Part shown: positions 54,104 to 63,704 of the stretch, one piece after another
Layout: each line of letters starts with the position of its first letter
Numbering within the stretch: the stretch's first letter is position 1
Notes under the pieces: model-generated
What the model was told of the DNA's origin: nothing
The model's input: only the letters and a program-made list of their open reading frames with translations
Databases searched by the model: none
Assembly: GCF_001857965.1 (NCBI RefSeq)
Contig: NZ_CP017774.1
Location: 2,542,001-2,606,000 of the forward strand
Source of the DNA: Flavobacterium commune
Lineage (GTDB): Bacteria > Bacteroidota > Bacteroidia > Flavobacteriales > Flavobacteriaceae
Direction of reading: 5' to 3'
DNA: 64,000 nucleotides
Program-made: the position numbers and the translations under genes

Positions 54104-55807
54104 TTATCCCACTAATTCCACTACTTTGCTTTCACCTTCAACAGCTACTTTAGTCAAACCGTGTTTAGATAAGTTTTTCATAGACGCATCCCATTTTTTA
54201 CCGCTTAAATTTGCAGTAATTTTTAATTGCGTCAAATCCATTTTATTTTCACTTTTTTTCAATAAATCTACAATGAATTTTTCTTCATCAGAAAGTTCTA
54301 CTGACGCTTGTTTTTTCTCAGGACGCATTTGAGGGAACAATAATACTTCCTGGATAGAAGCATTATTCGTCAAGAACATCATCAAGCGATCCATTCCAAT
54401 TCCTAAACCAGATGTTGGTGGCATTCCGTATTCTAATGCTCTTAAGAAATCTTCATCGATAATTCCATTAGCTTCATCATCACCTTTGGCAGCCAGACGC
54501 ATTTGGTCTTCAAAACGTTCTCTTTGGTCAATTGGGTCGTTTAGTTCAGAGTACGCATTGGCAACTTCTTTACCACAAACCATTAATTCAAAACGCTCCG
54601 TCAAATCCGGATTGTCACGGTGCTCTTTACACAAAGGCGACATTTCTTTTGGATAATCGGTAATGAATGTAGGCTGAATATAATTTCCTTCACATTTAGC
54701 TCCAAAAATTTCATCAATCAGTTTTCCTTTACCCATGGTTTCGTCAACCTCAATTCCCATTCCTTTAGCAGCTTCGTACAATTCGGCTTCACTTTTACCG
54801 GAAATATCAAAACCGGTGAAATGTTTGATAGAATCGGTCATCGTTACACGGGCATAAGGCGCTTTGAAACTAATTTGGTGTTCGCCAAAAGTAGCTTCGC
54901 TGGTACCATTCACGCCAATAGCGCAATGCTCTAACAATTTCTCGGTGAATTCCATCATCCAGTTGTAGTCTTTGTAGGCTACATATATTTCCATTGCCGT
55001 GAATTCCGGGTTGTGGGTTCTGTCCATTCCTTCGTTACGGAAGTTTTTCGAAAACTCATATACACCATCAAATCCACCAACAATCAATCTTTTTAAATAC
55101 AACTCATTCGCAATACGCATGTACAATGGAATGTCCAATGAGTTATGATGCGTAATAAACGGACGCGCTGCAGCACCACCCGGAATTGCTTGCAAAACCG
55201 GAGTTTCTACTTCAAGATACCCAGCGTCATTAAAGAATCCACGCATAGCGTTGAACAATTTCGTTCTTTTGATAAAAGTATCTTTTACGTTTTGGTTCAC
55301 TGTTAAATCCACATAACGCATACGGTAACGCAATTCGGCATCGTTAAAAGCATCGTGAACTTTTCCATCTTCATCTACTTTTGGCAAAGGAAGCGGACGC
55401 AAAGTTTTACTCAAGAAAGTAAATCCGCTCACACGAATACATTTCGCACCAACCTGTGTAGTAAACAATTCGCCTTCAATACCAATAAAATCACCTAAAT
55501 CGGTCAATTTTTTGAATACTTGGTTGTACAATGTTTTGTCATCACCTTCACACAAAACATCGCGATTCACGTACAATTGAATACGCCCCTCACTATCCTG
55601 TAATTCAGCAAAACAAGCCTTTCCCTGATCTCTCACACTCATCAAACGCCCGGCAACAATCACTTTCTTACCTTCTTCAAATGATTCCTTAATCTGCTTC
55701 GAAGTATGATTTACAGGAAAAAGATTAGCAGGATAAGGGTTGATTCCCAAGTTGCGTAAAGATTGAAGTTTTTCTCTTCGGATGATTTCTTGTTCTGATA
55801 ATGCCAT
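54104..55807 (-). CDS. lysS: Lysine--tRNA ligase, class II
   Basis: A 567-residue class II lysyl-tRNA synthetase. The N-terminal OB fold (GKKVIVAGRLMSVRDQGKACFAELQD about 45-125) binds the anticodon. The catalytic core follows with motif 2 FRNEGMDRTHNPEFTAMEIY and motif 3 GLGIGMDRLMMFL. About 70 residues beyond motif 3 form a C-terminal extension (SDEEKFIVDLLKKSENKMDL onward), common in Bacteroidota LysS. It sits alone, facing ldhA, and shares the terminator. Confidence 0.97.
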   Translation of the reverse strand: MALSEQEIIRREKLQSLRNLGINPYPANLFPVNHTSKQIKESFEEGKKVIVAGRLMSVRDQGKACFAELQDSEGRIQLYVNRDVLCEGDDKTLYNQVFKKLTDLGDFIGIEGELFTTQVGAKCIRVSGFTFLSKTLRPLPLPKVDEDGKVHDAFNDAELRYRMRYVDLTVNQNVKDTFIKRTKLFNAMRGFFNDAGYLEVETPVLQAIPGGAAARPFITHHNSLDIPLYMRIANELYLKRLIVGGFDGVYEFSKNFRNEGMDRTHNPEFTAMEIYVAYKDYNWMMEFTEKLLEHCAIGVNGTSEATFGEHQISFKAPYARVTMTDSIKHFTGFDISGKSEAELYEAAKGMGIEVDETMGKGKLIDEIFGAKCEGNYIQPTFITDYPKEMSPLCKEHRDNPDLTERFELMVCGKEVANAYSELNDPIDQRERFEDQMRLAAKGDDEANGIIDEDFLRALEYGMPPTSGLGIGMDRLMMFLTNNASIQEVLLFPQMRPEKKQASVELSDEEKFIVDLLKKSENKMDLTQLKITANLSGKKWDASMKNLSKHGLTKVAVEGESKVVELVG

Positions 55808-55910
55808 TATAGTCTGATTTTTAAGACCGCAAAGATAACAAATTGATTGCAGATTTTAGAAACCCCTTTTTAGAATTTTTAGGAGCAGAAAATTCCTGTT
55901 TTTAATCAGG

Positions 55911-55985
55911 ATTTGTCCTGCTGTTCACTATATCTTTTATGCCGAACACCGGCATAAAAGGATGCCGTTTCCATCAGGGCTAGAT
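55911..55985. repeat. Flavobacterial-type intergenic repeat with hairpin
   Basis: CTTTTATGCCG-aacac-CGGCATAAAAG (55934-55960) is a perfect 11-bp hairpin set between TCCTGCTGTTCACTATAT and GATGCCGTTTCCATCAGGG. I recall this frame with a variable stem from Flavobacterium spacers, but it could not be searched. It occupies the 295-bp gap upstream of the accessory gene at 56103. Confidence 0.65.
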
Positions 55986-56102
55986 TAGAGGTTTTAGTTT
56001 TTAAGAGGAAGTAAAAGTAAGAACTGTTGTAATTGCGTTGTAAATTCAAAAAAGTTATTTAAACTTGTGGATATTTAATAGTTACCAGTAATTGCCAGAT
56101 AA

Positions 56103-56915
56103 ATGTTTAGTAAAAATTTTATATCATTTCTAAAAGAAGCACAATTTACTTTTGAAATATTAGCAAGCGGTATTACACAACTTGGAAAAGTAAATTATGC
56201 AAAAAAAGGATTATATTTTACATCTTTCACTTCTATTTCTACTGGATTAGAAAGAATTGGGAAAATTTGTTTGATATTAGATTACTGCATCAGAAATAAT
56301 GGAGATTATCCATCAGCAAAAACTTTAAAAAATGACATCGGTCACGACTTGCAAGAACTATATAAAAAATCTAAGGAGATAATTTCTCATTTTGATTTTA
56401 AATTAAATTATTTGCAAGACTTAGAAGATCCTATTTATATTGAAATTTTATCTATACTTTCCAATTTTGCCAAAGGAGACAGATATTCAAATATAGATTT
56501 TCTTGTGAATAAGAATCCCAAAAATGATCCGATAAAGGATTGGTACTTAAAAGTTGATCAGGTTCTTTTTGAGAAAAGGGTTTCGCAAGCCCAAAAAGAT
56601 AAAATAAAATTCAATTCGGAAATGGCTGGTCGTATTTTAGATGGGCTTTCAATAGTTCAACATTTAAGTGAAACTGGATTAGAGTTGAATGATATTGAAA
56701 CATCCAGTTATCAAACAGGTGTTGCAAGTGCAGTGGCAAAGTATCGACAATTATACACGCTGCATATAATAAGATATTGGGTAGACTTGTTACGAGAACT
56801 TCAATATGTAGCCTACAATAAAAAGTTAGACATTCCTCATTTTTCAGAAATATTTGCAATATTCAATAATGAAGATAGTTATCTCCTAACTCGAAAGACG
56901 TTTGAAAGATTATAG
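56103..56915 (+). CDS. Hypothetical accessory protein, possibly HEPN-like
   Basis: A 270-residue soluble, largely helical protein with no clear family. The region about 40-95 (GLERIGKICLILDYC, then KNDIGHDLQELYKKSKEI) resembles HEPN-domain helices, where GHDLxxL precedes the last helix. That would suggest a nucleotide-binding or RNase-like role in defence or regulation. The gene is bracketed by 9-bp direct repeats TGCCAGATA (56093-56101 and 56927-56935) and lies between two palindromic repeats, so it may be a recent insertion. Lower Gly/Ala content than neighbours fits foreign origin weakly. Confidence 0.6.
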   Translation: MFSKNFISFLKEAQFTFEILASGITQLGKVNYAKKGLYFTSFTSISTGLERIGKICLILDYCIRNNGDYPSAKTLKNDIGHDLQELYKKSKEIISHFDFKLNYLQDLEDPIYIEILSILSNFAKGDRYSNIDFLVNKNPKNDPIKDWYLKVDQVLFEKRVSQAQKDKIKFNSEMAGRILDGLSIVQHLSETGLELNDIETSSYQTGVASAVAKYRQLYTLHIIRYWVDLLRELQYVAYNKKLDIPHFSEIFAIFNNEDSYLLTRKTFERL

Positions 56916-56926
56916 CAACATACTGA

Positions 56927-56983
56927 TGCCAGATAGTATCAGATAATGCGGATTTGCAATCCGTGTCCGCAATCTATATCTGG
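56927..56983. repeat. REP-like nested palindrome after the accessory gene
   Basis: CCAGATA (56929-56935) and TATCTGG (56977-56983) enclose GCGGA / TCCGC and CGGATT-tgc-AATCCG (56949-56963). This is a REP-type folded element of about 55 bp. Confidence 0.7.
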
Positions 56984-57011
56984 TTGAATTTCAAAAAAAA
57001 TAATTTTAAAA

Positions 57012-57038
57012 ACTTTGTGTCTTAGCGACTTCGTGGCA
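57012..57038 (+). repeat. 27-nt dispersed repeat, copy 2
   Basis: Same 27-nt motif as at 7829-7855 (four differences) and 58879-58905. It ends 30 bp before the lipoprotein start. Confidence 0.6.
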
Positions 57039-57068
57039 TTAGTTCGTACATTTGAAAAAAAACAAATC

Positions 57069-57833
57069 ATGATAAAATTATACAAAATACTTAGCCTTTC
57101 TCTTTTAGTACTAATGTTTGCAAGCTGCAATTTCACCGAGAACATTGAAGTGCGTCCCGATGGAACAGGAAAGTTTTCTCTGGAAGTTGATGGTTCCGGT
57201 TTTATGGCTATGGCAGGGGATAAAATGGGGAGTGAATTGTCTGGTAAAAAAGGAACTAAGGCAATAGATTCTACGTTTTCGTTCAAACAGATTTTTGAAG
57301 AAAAGAAAGACAGTATTGCTAAATTGTCAGCAGAGCAACAAGCGGCTCTGAAAAAGTTGGAAAACTTTGTGATGAAAATTAAAATGAATCCCGAAGCGAA
57401 ACAATTATTGTTTTCTATGGACACTCCGTTTAAAAGTATCAATGACTTAGATGGTGTTATGGAAAGTATGGGGGCATTGAAAGACCTTAAAGGTAAATCA
57501 GATAAAAATAGTAATCCTGCTGCTATGATGAGTAGTATTGGCACTGATAATTCTAAATTAAGCTTTAGTTATAATGGGAAAAATTTTAGCCGAAAAGTGA
57601 TAGTTTTAAAAGACCAAATCAAAAAAATAGCGGCTGACTCAACAGGAATGGCTAAGATGATTTTTGCTTCATCCAAATATACTTTGAAATACCATTTTCC
57701 TAAGGCGGTAAAATCGGTTTCTAATCCGGATGCCATGTTCAGTGCCGATAGAAAAACTATTACGGTGGAATATCCTTTTACGGATTATAGCGAAAATCCG
57801 GAGAAGTTGAATCTGAATGTGGTTTTTGAATAA
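57069..57833 (+). CDS. Hypothetical lipoprotein
   Basis: A 254-residue lipoprotein: MIKLYKILSLSLLVLMFASC gives Cys20 as the lipidation site, and the frame opening at 57015 would hide it. The mature part begins ENIEVRPDGTGKFSLEVDGSGF, a beta segment found in many small Bacteroidota lipoproteins. A helical middle (FKQIFEEKKDSIAKLSAEQQAAL) and a beta-rich end follow. No function is known. It stands alone between repeats. Confidence 0.8.
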   Translation: MIKLYKILSLSLLVLMFASCNFTENIEVRPDGTGKFSLEVDGSGFMAMAGDKMGSELSGKKGTKAIDSTFSFKQIFEEKKDSIAKLSAEQQAALKKLENFVMKIKMNPEAKQLLFSMDTPFKSINDLDGVMESMGALKDLKGKSDKNSNPAAMMSSIGTDNSKLSFSYNGKNFSRKVIVLKDQIKKIAADSTGMAKMIFASSKYTLKYHFPKAVKSVSNPDAMFSADRKTITVEYPFTDYSENPEKLNLNVVFE

Positions 57834-57852
57834 TAGTAAATCAGATTTTATT

Positions 57853-57950
57853 TTAACCGCAGATTGCTTCGCCTATTCGCTTTCGCTTGGGTCGCAGATT
57901 TCATTTTTTGGCTGAAGTTTAAAAATTAAAATCTGTGAATCTGCGGTTAA
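57853..57950. repeat. Inverted repeat, gcagattcgcagatt family, with nested insert
   Basis: A perfect 13-bp inverted repeat TTAACCGCAGATT (57853-57865) / AATCTGCGGTTAA (57938-57950). Inside, a segment GCTTCGCC...CTTGGGTC interrupts CAGATT/GCAGATT as if inserted. Confidence 0.7.
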
Positions 57951-57996
57951 TTTTTCTACAGCTAATTACTCCGTGGCAAAAGAAAATAATTAATCG

Positions 57997-58004
57997 TATT
58001 TTTG
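57997..58004 (+). promoter_or_regulatory. Promoter -7 box of lipB
   Basis: TATTTTTG followed by CAC, 58 bp before the lipB ATG; exact match to TAnnTTTG. Confidence 0.55.
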
Positions 58005-58062
58005 CACTTCACTAATTAAAGAACGAAGTAAGATTGCTTTGCTTCGTGTCTTGCAATGACTA

Positions 58063-58758
58063 ATGAATAAAAAAATCCAACTTCAAGATTTAGGCAATAA
58101 GGATTATAAATCAACCTGGGAATATCAGGAAGAATTATTCAAAGGAATTGTCGATTTAAAAATCCAAAACCGCAGAGAGGAAACTAATCTTCCTACGCCT
58201 AATTATTTCCTTTTTGTAGAGCATCCGCATGTATATACCTTGGGGAAAAGTGGTGATTTTGAAAATTTATTGTTATCCGAAAAGCAATTGGAAGCAAAAG
58301 GAGCTACTTTCTACAAAATCAATCGTGGAGGGGATATTACCTATCACGGTCCGGGACAAATTGTAGGTTATCCTATTCTTGACCTGGAAAATTTCTTTAC
58401 TGATATTCATAAATACCTGCGTTTTCTGGAGGAAGCCATTATTCTGACTTTAGCTGAATACGGAATCGAATCTGGACGCAGCGATGGCGAAACAGGAGTT
58501 TGGCTTGGAGTAGGAACGCCATTTGCCCGTAAAATTTGTGCTATGGGTGTGCGCGCTTCGCGTTGGGTAACCATGCACGGATTTGCCCTAAACGTCAATG
58601 CCGATTTGGGTTATTTTGATAATATTATTCCTTGTGGGATTCGAGGAAAAGCGGTGACTACTTTAAATGTAGAACTCGGTGTCGAAAAAGTAGATGAGGA
58701 AGAAGTGAAAGCAAAAATCCTGAAACATTTTACAGATTTATTCGAAGCGGAATTTTAA
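58063..58758 (+). CDS. lipB: Octanoyl-[acyl-carrier-protein]:protein transferase
   Basis: A 231-residue LipB enzyme that moves octanoyl groups from ACP to lipoyl domains. Signatures are HPHVYTLGKSGD (about 55), the RGGDITYHGPGQIVGYPI block (about 88) and the catalytic Cys in IIPCGIRGKAVTTL (about 191), with the partner Lys just after. Length is normal. It is a single-gene unit with its own promoter. Confidence 0.97.
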   Translation: MNKKIQLQDLGNKDYKSTWEYQEELFKGIVDLKIQNRREETNLPTPNYFLFVEHPHVYTLGKSGDFENLLLSEKQLEAKGATFYKINRGGDITYHGPGQIVGYPILDLENFFTDIHKYLRFLEEAIILTLAEYGIESGRSDGETGVWLGVGTPFARKICAMGVRASRWVTMHGFALNVNADLGYFDNIIPCGIRGKAVTTLNVELGVEKVDEEEVKAKILKHFTDLFEAEF

Positions 58759-58779
58759 TAAAACTTCATGCTTTAGCGG

Positions 58780-58905
58780 TAAATTTTGGCACGCAGATTT
58801 AACGGATTTTAGCAGATTAAAACAGATTTTTCTTTATTTCTTTGCGAAAATCTTTCTGTTCTTTGCGGTTAAAAAAAAACTTAGTGTCTTTGCGTCTTCG
58901 TGGCA
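58780..58905. repeat. Repeat-filled spacer between lipB and rnhB, with 27-nt copy 3
   Basis: Contains CGCAGATTTAACGGATT and related words (58780-58860) and the third copy of the 27-nt motif at 58879-58905 (ACTTAGTGTCTTTGCGTCTT, then CGTGGCA). No gene is present. Confidence 0.6.
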
Positions 58906-58913
58906 AAAAAAAA

Positions 58914-59573
58914 CTATAAATCTAAAGCAAGTTGTTCCGGCAACAATCTAAAACTCATTCTGTGGTATTTTGTCGTGCCATATTTTCGGATAGCTTCGCG
59001 GTGTTCTTTAGTAGGATAGCCTTTGTTTTTTTTCCAATTGTACATAGGAAATTCTTCGTGAATTCGGTTCATATATTCATCACGATAAGTTTTTGCCAAA
59101 ACAGAAGCCGCAGCAATGCTTAAATATTTGGAGTCGCCTTTTATAATACTTTGATTCGGAATTGATTTTAATAATTCGATTTCCTCAATGGTGAATTGTT
59201 TTCCAGTGGTGTTTTTTAAACCTAATTTGGCATTCAAACTTCTGTTCCCATCCACAATAATAAATTCAGGAACGATATTTAATTTCAAAACGGATTCCTG
59301 CATGCCTTTCATCGAAGCGTTCAAGATGTTGATTTCGTCAATTTCATCAGGAAATAAATGAGTTACAGCAAAAGTAACTGCTTCATCTTCGATTATGGGA
59401 CGTAATTTTTCTCTAACTTTTTCAGAAAGTTGTTTACTGTCGTTTAAAATAGAATTGCTAAAATTTGTTGGTAGAATTATTGCAGCAGCAGTAACAGGCC
59501 CGGCAAGGCAACCACGACCCGCTTCGTCGGTTCCGGCTTCAAGAATCAATTTTGAAAAAGTAGAGGCAAGCAT
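58914..59573 (-). CDS. rnhB: Ribonuclease HII
   Basis: A 219-residue RNase HII that removes ribonucleotides and RNA primers from DNA. The acidic active site is visible as [16 protein letters not shown] (Asp16, Glu17), the Asp in [11 protein letters not shown] (about 108) and a later Asp in the [13 protein letters not shown] block. Length is normal. It converges on lipB, with a repeat-filled spacer between them. Confidence 0.96.
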   Translation of the reverse strand: MLASTFSKLILEAGTDEAGRGCLAGPVTAAAIILPTNFSNSILNDSKQLSEKVREKLRPIIEDEAVTFAVTHLFPDEIDEINILNASMKGMQESVLKLNIVPEFIIVDGNRSLNAKLGLKNTTGKQFTIEEIELLKSIPNQSIIKGDSKYLSIAAASVLAKTYRDEYMNRIHEEFPMYNWKKNKGYPTKEHREAIRKYGTTKYHRMSFRLLPEQLALDL

Positions 59574-59645
59574 ATTATACCGTTTATAATTATTTTTTAA
59601 TCCAATTGTTCCTGTATAATGCCGTTGTATATTTCATCTAGTCCT

Positions 59646-59661
59646 CCCGATAGCTATCGGG
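59646..59661. repeat. Perfect 16-bp palindrome
   Basis: CCCGATAGCTATCGGG in the 292-bp spacer between divergent rnhB and the porin gene. It is GC-richer than its surroundings, like the other short palindromes. Nothing else in that spacer except the porin promoter was recognised. Confidence 0.6.
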
Positions 59662-59783
59662 ATTATTGAACTGATTTGAAATAACAAACGGTATAGAAAA
59701 GTTTTCGGAAGGCAAAGATTATAAAATTTTTAAGATAATTGTTCGTTAATCTTCTATTTGCTTAGATGTCGAGCTCAATTAAG

Positions 59784-59817
59784 TTGTTTTTTTATACGTT
59801 TTTATCATTTACCTTTG
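59784..59817 (+). promoter_or_regulatory. Promoter of the putative porin gene
   Basis: TTG (59784-59786) and TACCTTTG (59810-59817) fit the Bacteroidota -33/-7 pattern with a 23-bp spacer, 48 bp before the ATG. Confidence 0.65.
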
Positions 59818-59865
59818 CTCCGTTATTAGTTTTAAAATAAAAGCCTAATTATATATTTTTCACGA

Positions 59866-61818
59866 ATGAGAATTCTCTTTTTTCTATATTTTTTAGTTCT
59901 GCCTACATTGTTGTTTTCTCAAGTAGATTCAAGAGAAGATACACCTAAAAGGAGTTTTTCGGATCGGTTAAAAGGGGCAAATAGCAAGGATAAAGACACA
60001 ACTAAGGTTGCGTCAATAGATATGTACCGATTTATTACCTTAGAAAGAGATACAACTTATTTAGATACTTCGCTAACCATTGACAAGGAATACAGTCATA
60101 ATTTTCTCCGTAGAGATCTTTTTGGATTATTAGCTTTTCCTAATGAAGGACAAGCTTATAACACACTTTATTATAATTTAGGACAAAATTCACCTTATCC
60201 TGAATTTGGTTTTAAGGCAAAGCATTTCAATTTTTTAGAAGCCAATCAAATTCGATATGGCTCGGTTGCGACTCCTGTAACCGAATTGTTTTTTAAATCC
60301 ACTTTAGGGAGAGGGCATTCAGTCGATTCTTATTTTACGTTGAATCTTTCGCCAAATTTGAATTTATCCATTGCTTACAAAGGATTGCGTTCAGAAGGGA
60401 AGTATATTAATCAGTTAACCAGTATAGGTAGTTTTAGGTTTACAGCCAGTTATAACAATGCCAGTAAACGTTATTATTTGAATGCACATTTTACAGGTCA
60501 GGATGCTTTAAATGAGGAAAATGGAGGAATAACAACTATAGAGGATTTTGAAAGTGAAGATCCTGATTTTCAAAACAGACAGCGTTTGCAGGTCTATTTG
60601 ACCGATGCGGAATCTTTTTTGAAAGCCAAACGCATTTTTGCCGATCATAGTTTTAGAATCAATCCAACTCAGGGGGATAATAATTTATATGTGTCACACC
60701 AGCTGAATTATGAGAATAAGTTTTTTGAATATTTTCAGCCAACAATACTTTCTGCGGTTGGAACACAATCTGTAAAACGATTTGGTGATGCCATTGTGAC
60801 TTCTAATTTAAAAGACCAAACACATTACAATAAGATGTATAACAAAGCGGCTGTAATGTATGAGAATAATTTGTTGGGAAAATTTCAGTTTTATATAGAT
60901 GATTATCGTAGTAATTTTTATTACAATCGAATATTGATTAGAGATACAGATACTATTTCGTCGGTTCTATCCCGAAATATCAATAGTGTTGGGGGACAAT
61001 ACGAATATTGGAAAAATAAATGGCATGGGAAATTTTTGCTTTCCAGATCAATTACAGCTCAGTCCATATCTAATTTAGAAGCCAAATTAAATTATGATTT
61101 GAATGACGATTTCCAGTTTGTTTTTGGATACCAAAATCTGAGTAAGTTGCCTAACGATAATTATAATTTGTACCAAAGTAATTATGTAAACTACAACTGG
61201 TCGAATAATTTTAAAAACGAAAAAATCAATGTGTTAAGCGGAAGTGCTGTTACGCCTTGGTTTGAGGCTTCGTTACAGTTGTCGGCTTTAACGGATTATT
61301 TGTATTTTGAAAATACAGCCGTCGATGAATTGCAACAAATAGTTACACCTAACCAATTTGGCGGAACGATTAAATACCTTTCTCTTAAATTAAACAAGGA
61401 GTTGACTTTTGGGAAATTTGCTTTAAACAATACCCTTTTGTATCAAAAAGTCGATCAGCAGCAAGCGGTATTAAATGTGCCTGAATTTGTAACCAGAAAT
61501 ACAATTTACTATACTAATTATTTCTTTCATAAAGCATTGTTTCTTCAGGCAGGAGTTACTTTGAATTATTTTACGAATTATTTTGCCAACGATTATAATC
61601 CTGTTATTGGAGAGTTTTTTGTGCAGCAAAACAAACAAATAGGTAATTATCCTAATCTGGATTTCTTTATTAACGCTAAAATCCAAAGAACAAGAGTTTA
61701 TCTAAAAGCGGAACACTTTAATGCGGCTTACACAGGAAACAATTATTATTCGGCTCCTAATAATCCGTATCGTGATATGACGATTCGTTTTGGTTTGATT
61801 TGGAATTTCTTTAATTAG
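59866..61818 (+). CDS. Putative outer-membrane porin
   Basis: A 650-residue secreted protein. The signal peptide (about 1-18, LLFSQ) is followed by a polar linker and a long beta-barrel region. Alternating strands and aromatic girdles are visible (LSIAYKGLRSEGKYINQLTS, FRFTASYNNASKRYYLNAHF), and the last strand ends MTIRFGLIWNFFN. This matches the Bacteroidota putative_porin family. The substrate is unknown. It starts a run of plus-strand genes and lies 6 bp before the exonuclease gene, so the two are probably co-transcribed. Confidence 0.88.
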   Translation: MRILFFLYFLVLPTLLFSQVDSREDTPKRSFSDRLKGANSKDKDTTKVASIDMYRFITLERDTTYLDTSLTIDKEYSHNFLRRDLFGLLAFPNEGQAYNTLYYNLGQNSPYPEFGFKAKHFNFLEANQIRYGSVATPVTELFFKSTLGRGHSVDSYFTLNLSPNLNLSIAYKGLRSEGKYINQLTSIGSFRFTASYNNASKRYYLNAHFTGQDALNEENGGITTIEDFESEDPDFQNRQRLQVYLTDAESFLKAKRIFADHSFRINPTQGDNNLYVSHQLNYENKFFEYFQPTILSAVGTQSVKRFGDAIVTSNLKDQTHYNKMYNKAAVMYENNLLGKFQFYIDDYRSNFYYNRILIRDTDTISSVLSRNINSVGGQYEYWKNKWHGKFLLSRSITAQSISNLEAKLNYDLNDDFQFVFGYQNLSKLPNDNYNLYQSNYVNYNWSNNFKNEKINVLSGSAVTPWFEASLQLSALTDYLYFENTAVDELQQIVTPNQFGGTIKYLSLKLNKELTFGKFALNNTLLYQKVDQQQAVLNVPEFVTRNTIYYTNYFFHKALFLQAGVTLNYFTNYFANDYNPVIGEFFVQQNKQIGNYPNLDFFINAKIQRTRVYLKAEHFNAAYTGNNYYSAPNNPYRDMTIRFGLIWNFFN

Positions 61819-61824
61819 TTCAAA

Positions 61825-62307
61825 ATGACCTTTACCGCTATAGATTTTGAAACCGCTACAGCTTTTCATCCCTGTTCTGTAGGGATTGTTACTGTAGAAA
61901 ATGGGATTATTGTGGACGAATTTGTTACTTTGATTCAACCGCCAAATAATCTTTATAATCCTTATACAATTCAGGTTCACGGAATTTATCCAAGTGACAC
62001 AGCCAGGGCTAAAAATTTTCTTCAGGTATTTCCGGAAATTCAAAAACGCCTTCAAAATAGAGTGGTTGTAGCGCACAACGAGAGTTTTGATCGCAATGTT
62101 TTGTTAAAGTCGATGGATTATTATGGTTTGGATTACGGTAATTTGAATATTGCTTCCCGTTGGGAATGTACCGTGAAAATTTATAAGGCAAAAGGAATAA
62201 AACCTACCAAGCTCAGTGATTGTTGCCGCGAAATGAAAATCCAACTGAATCATCACGAAGCATTGTCTGATGCCAGGGCTTGCGCTCAATTGTATTTGAA
62301 GCGATAA
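61825..62307 (+). CDS. DnaQ-like 3'-5' exonuclease (DEDDh)
   Basis: A 160-residue single-domain exonuclease. The ExoI motif is FTAIDFETATAF (Asp/Glu), ExoII is VVAHNESFDRNVL (Asp), and ExoIII is NHHEALSDARACAQLY (His-x4-Asp). All catalytic residues of the DEDDh class are present. Without polymerase or helicase domains it resembles stand-alone proofreading-type or RNase-T-like exonucleases. It is coupled to the porin gene by a 6-bp gap. Confidence 0.92.
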   Translation: MTFTAIDFETATAFHPCSVGIVTVENGIIVDEFVTLIQPPNNLYNPYTIQVHGIYPSDTARAKNFLQVFPEIQKRLQNRVVVAHNESFDRNVLLKSMDYYGLDYGNLNIASRWECTVKIYKAKGIKPTKLSDCCREMKIQLNHHEALSDARACAQLYLKR

Positions 62308-62380
62308 GAAATTTTATTCCAAAGTTAATAGCGTAAGTTTTTTCATTAAATTAGTGTGCTAACTTTTTTAGGTCATTAAG

Positions 62381-63652
62381 ATGAAAGAAGATTTTTTACA
62401 TTATCTCTGGAAATTCAGGAAGTTTGATACGCTCTATTTAAAAACTACCGCCGGGCAGGAAATTTCAATTATTACTGTTGGTCAGTATTTGCAGCAAGCA
62501 GGTCCTGATTTTTTTAATGCTCAAATTTCCATTGGAAACCAAAAGTGGGCGGGTAATGTCGAAATTCACCTGAAATCATCGGACTGGTATGTGCATCATC
62601 ATGAAAATGACATGGCTTATGAAAATGTAATTCTTCATGTAGTTTGGGAACATGATGTGGAAGTTTTTAGAAAAAACAATTCGGAGATTCCGGTTTTGGA
62701 ACTTAAGAATTATGTTAGTAAGGAAGTTTTAGCTAATTATCAAAGATTAGTTGCACCAAAATCATGGATTTTTTGCGAAAAACAACTAAAGTATTTTGAT
62801 GATTTTGTTTTGAAAAATTGGCAGGAACGTTTGTTTTTTGAACGGTTAGAGCGAAAATCAAAGGCTATATATGATTTATTAGAACAAACCAATAGGGATT
62901 GGGAAGCTGTCTTGTTTTGTATGCTGGCTAAAAATTTCGGTTTGAATACTAATGGTGAAGTTTTTCTGAAAATTGCCCAATCAATTCCTTTTTCAGTTAT
63001 AAGAAAAGAAAGTTTTGAAGTCGAAAATTTAGAAGCGCTATTGTTTGGTCAAGCGGCTTTATTGCAGGCAGAAAAGGAAGATACTTATTTTAAGGATTTA
63101 AAATTTCGCTATTTTTATTTGCTTCACAAATACCAATTGGAATCTAAAAATGAAGGACAAGTACAGTTTTTTAAACATCGTCCGGATAATTTTCCCACGA
63201 TTCGATTGTCACAATTGGCTCATTTGTATCATATTCATCAAAATCTTTTTTCGAAAATTAATAGTGTTTCTTCGATAGCAACTATTTATCAATTGTTTCA
63301 ACTGGGAACTTCGGTTTATTGGGAAACGCATTATCAATTTGATAAAGTGAGTCCGAAGAAGTCAAAGAAATTATCAAGATCTTTTGTCGATTTAGTATTG
63401 ATTAATACGATTATCCCTATTCAGTTTGCGTATGCTAAAAGTCTGGGAAAGGAAGTGACTGAGGATTTGATGGCAATGTTAGTGGAGGTTGCTCCTGAGA
63501 AAAATGCAATTATTGATAAGTTTGAATCGTTTGGTGTAAAAGCCAGTAATTCGTTTGAAACACAATCTTTGTTGCAATTAAAGAATGAATATTGTGTTAG
63601 CGGAAAATGTTTAGACTGTGCTATAGGAATGGAGTTGTTGAAGAGTGGTTAA
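62381..63652 (+). CDS. DUF2851 family protein
   Basis: A 423-residue soluble protein of the DUF2851 family, common in Bacteroidota. Recognisable blocks are MKEDFLHYLWKFRKFD at the start, GPDFFNAQISIGNQKWAGNVEIHLKSSDWYVHHH (about 38-72, with a D-x-E-x-H pattern suggesting a nuclease-like metal site), and the Cys pair in CVSGKCLDCAIG at the end. The function is unknown. It ends just before the PspC promoter. Confidence 0.9.
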   Translation: MKEDFLHYLWKFRKFDTLYLKTTAGQEISIITVGQYLQQAGPDFFNAQISIGNQKWAGNVEIHLKSSDWYVHHHENDMAYENVILHVVWEHDVEVFRKNNSEIPVLELKNYVSKEVLANYQRLVAPKSWIFCEKQLKYFDDFVLKNWQERLFFERLERKSKAIYDLLEQTNRDWEAVLFCMLAKNFGLNTNGEVFLKIAQSIPFSVIRKESFEVENLEALLFGQAALLQAEKEDTYFKDLKFRYFYLLHKYQLESKNEGQVQFFKHRPDNFPTIRLSQLAHLYHIHQNLFSKINSVSSIATIYQLFQLGTSVYWETHYQFDKVSPKKSKKLSRSFVDLVLINTIIPIQFAYAKSLGKEVTEDLMAMLVEVAPEKNAIIDKFESFGVKASNSFETQSLLQLKNEYCVSGKCLDCAIGMELLKSG

Positions 63653-63666
63653 TGATTCTATTTTTG

Positions 63667-63674
63667 TAATTTTG
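63667..63674 (+). promoter_or_regulatory. Promoter -7 box of the PspC-domain gene
   Basis: TAATTTTG lies 30 bp before the ATG at 63705 and within a longer possible frame from 63645, which supports the shorter start. Confidence 0.5.
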
Positions 63675-63704
63675 TCCAAAAATTTAAAAAAAAACAGTAT
63701 TTCA

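Noticed and set aside
56939..57544. 201-codon minus-strand frame
   Set aside because: It covers the lipoprotein gene on the other strand and a palindromic repeat, and has no promoter, family resemblance or sensible start.
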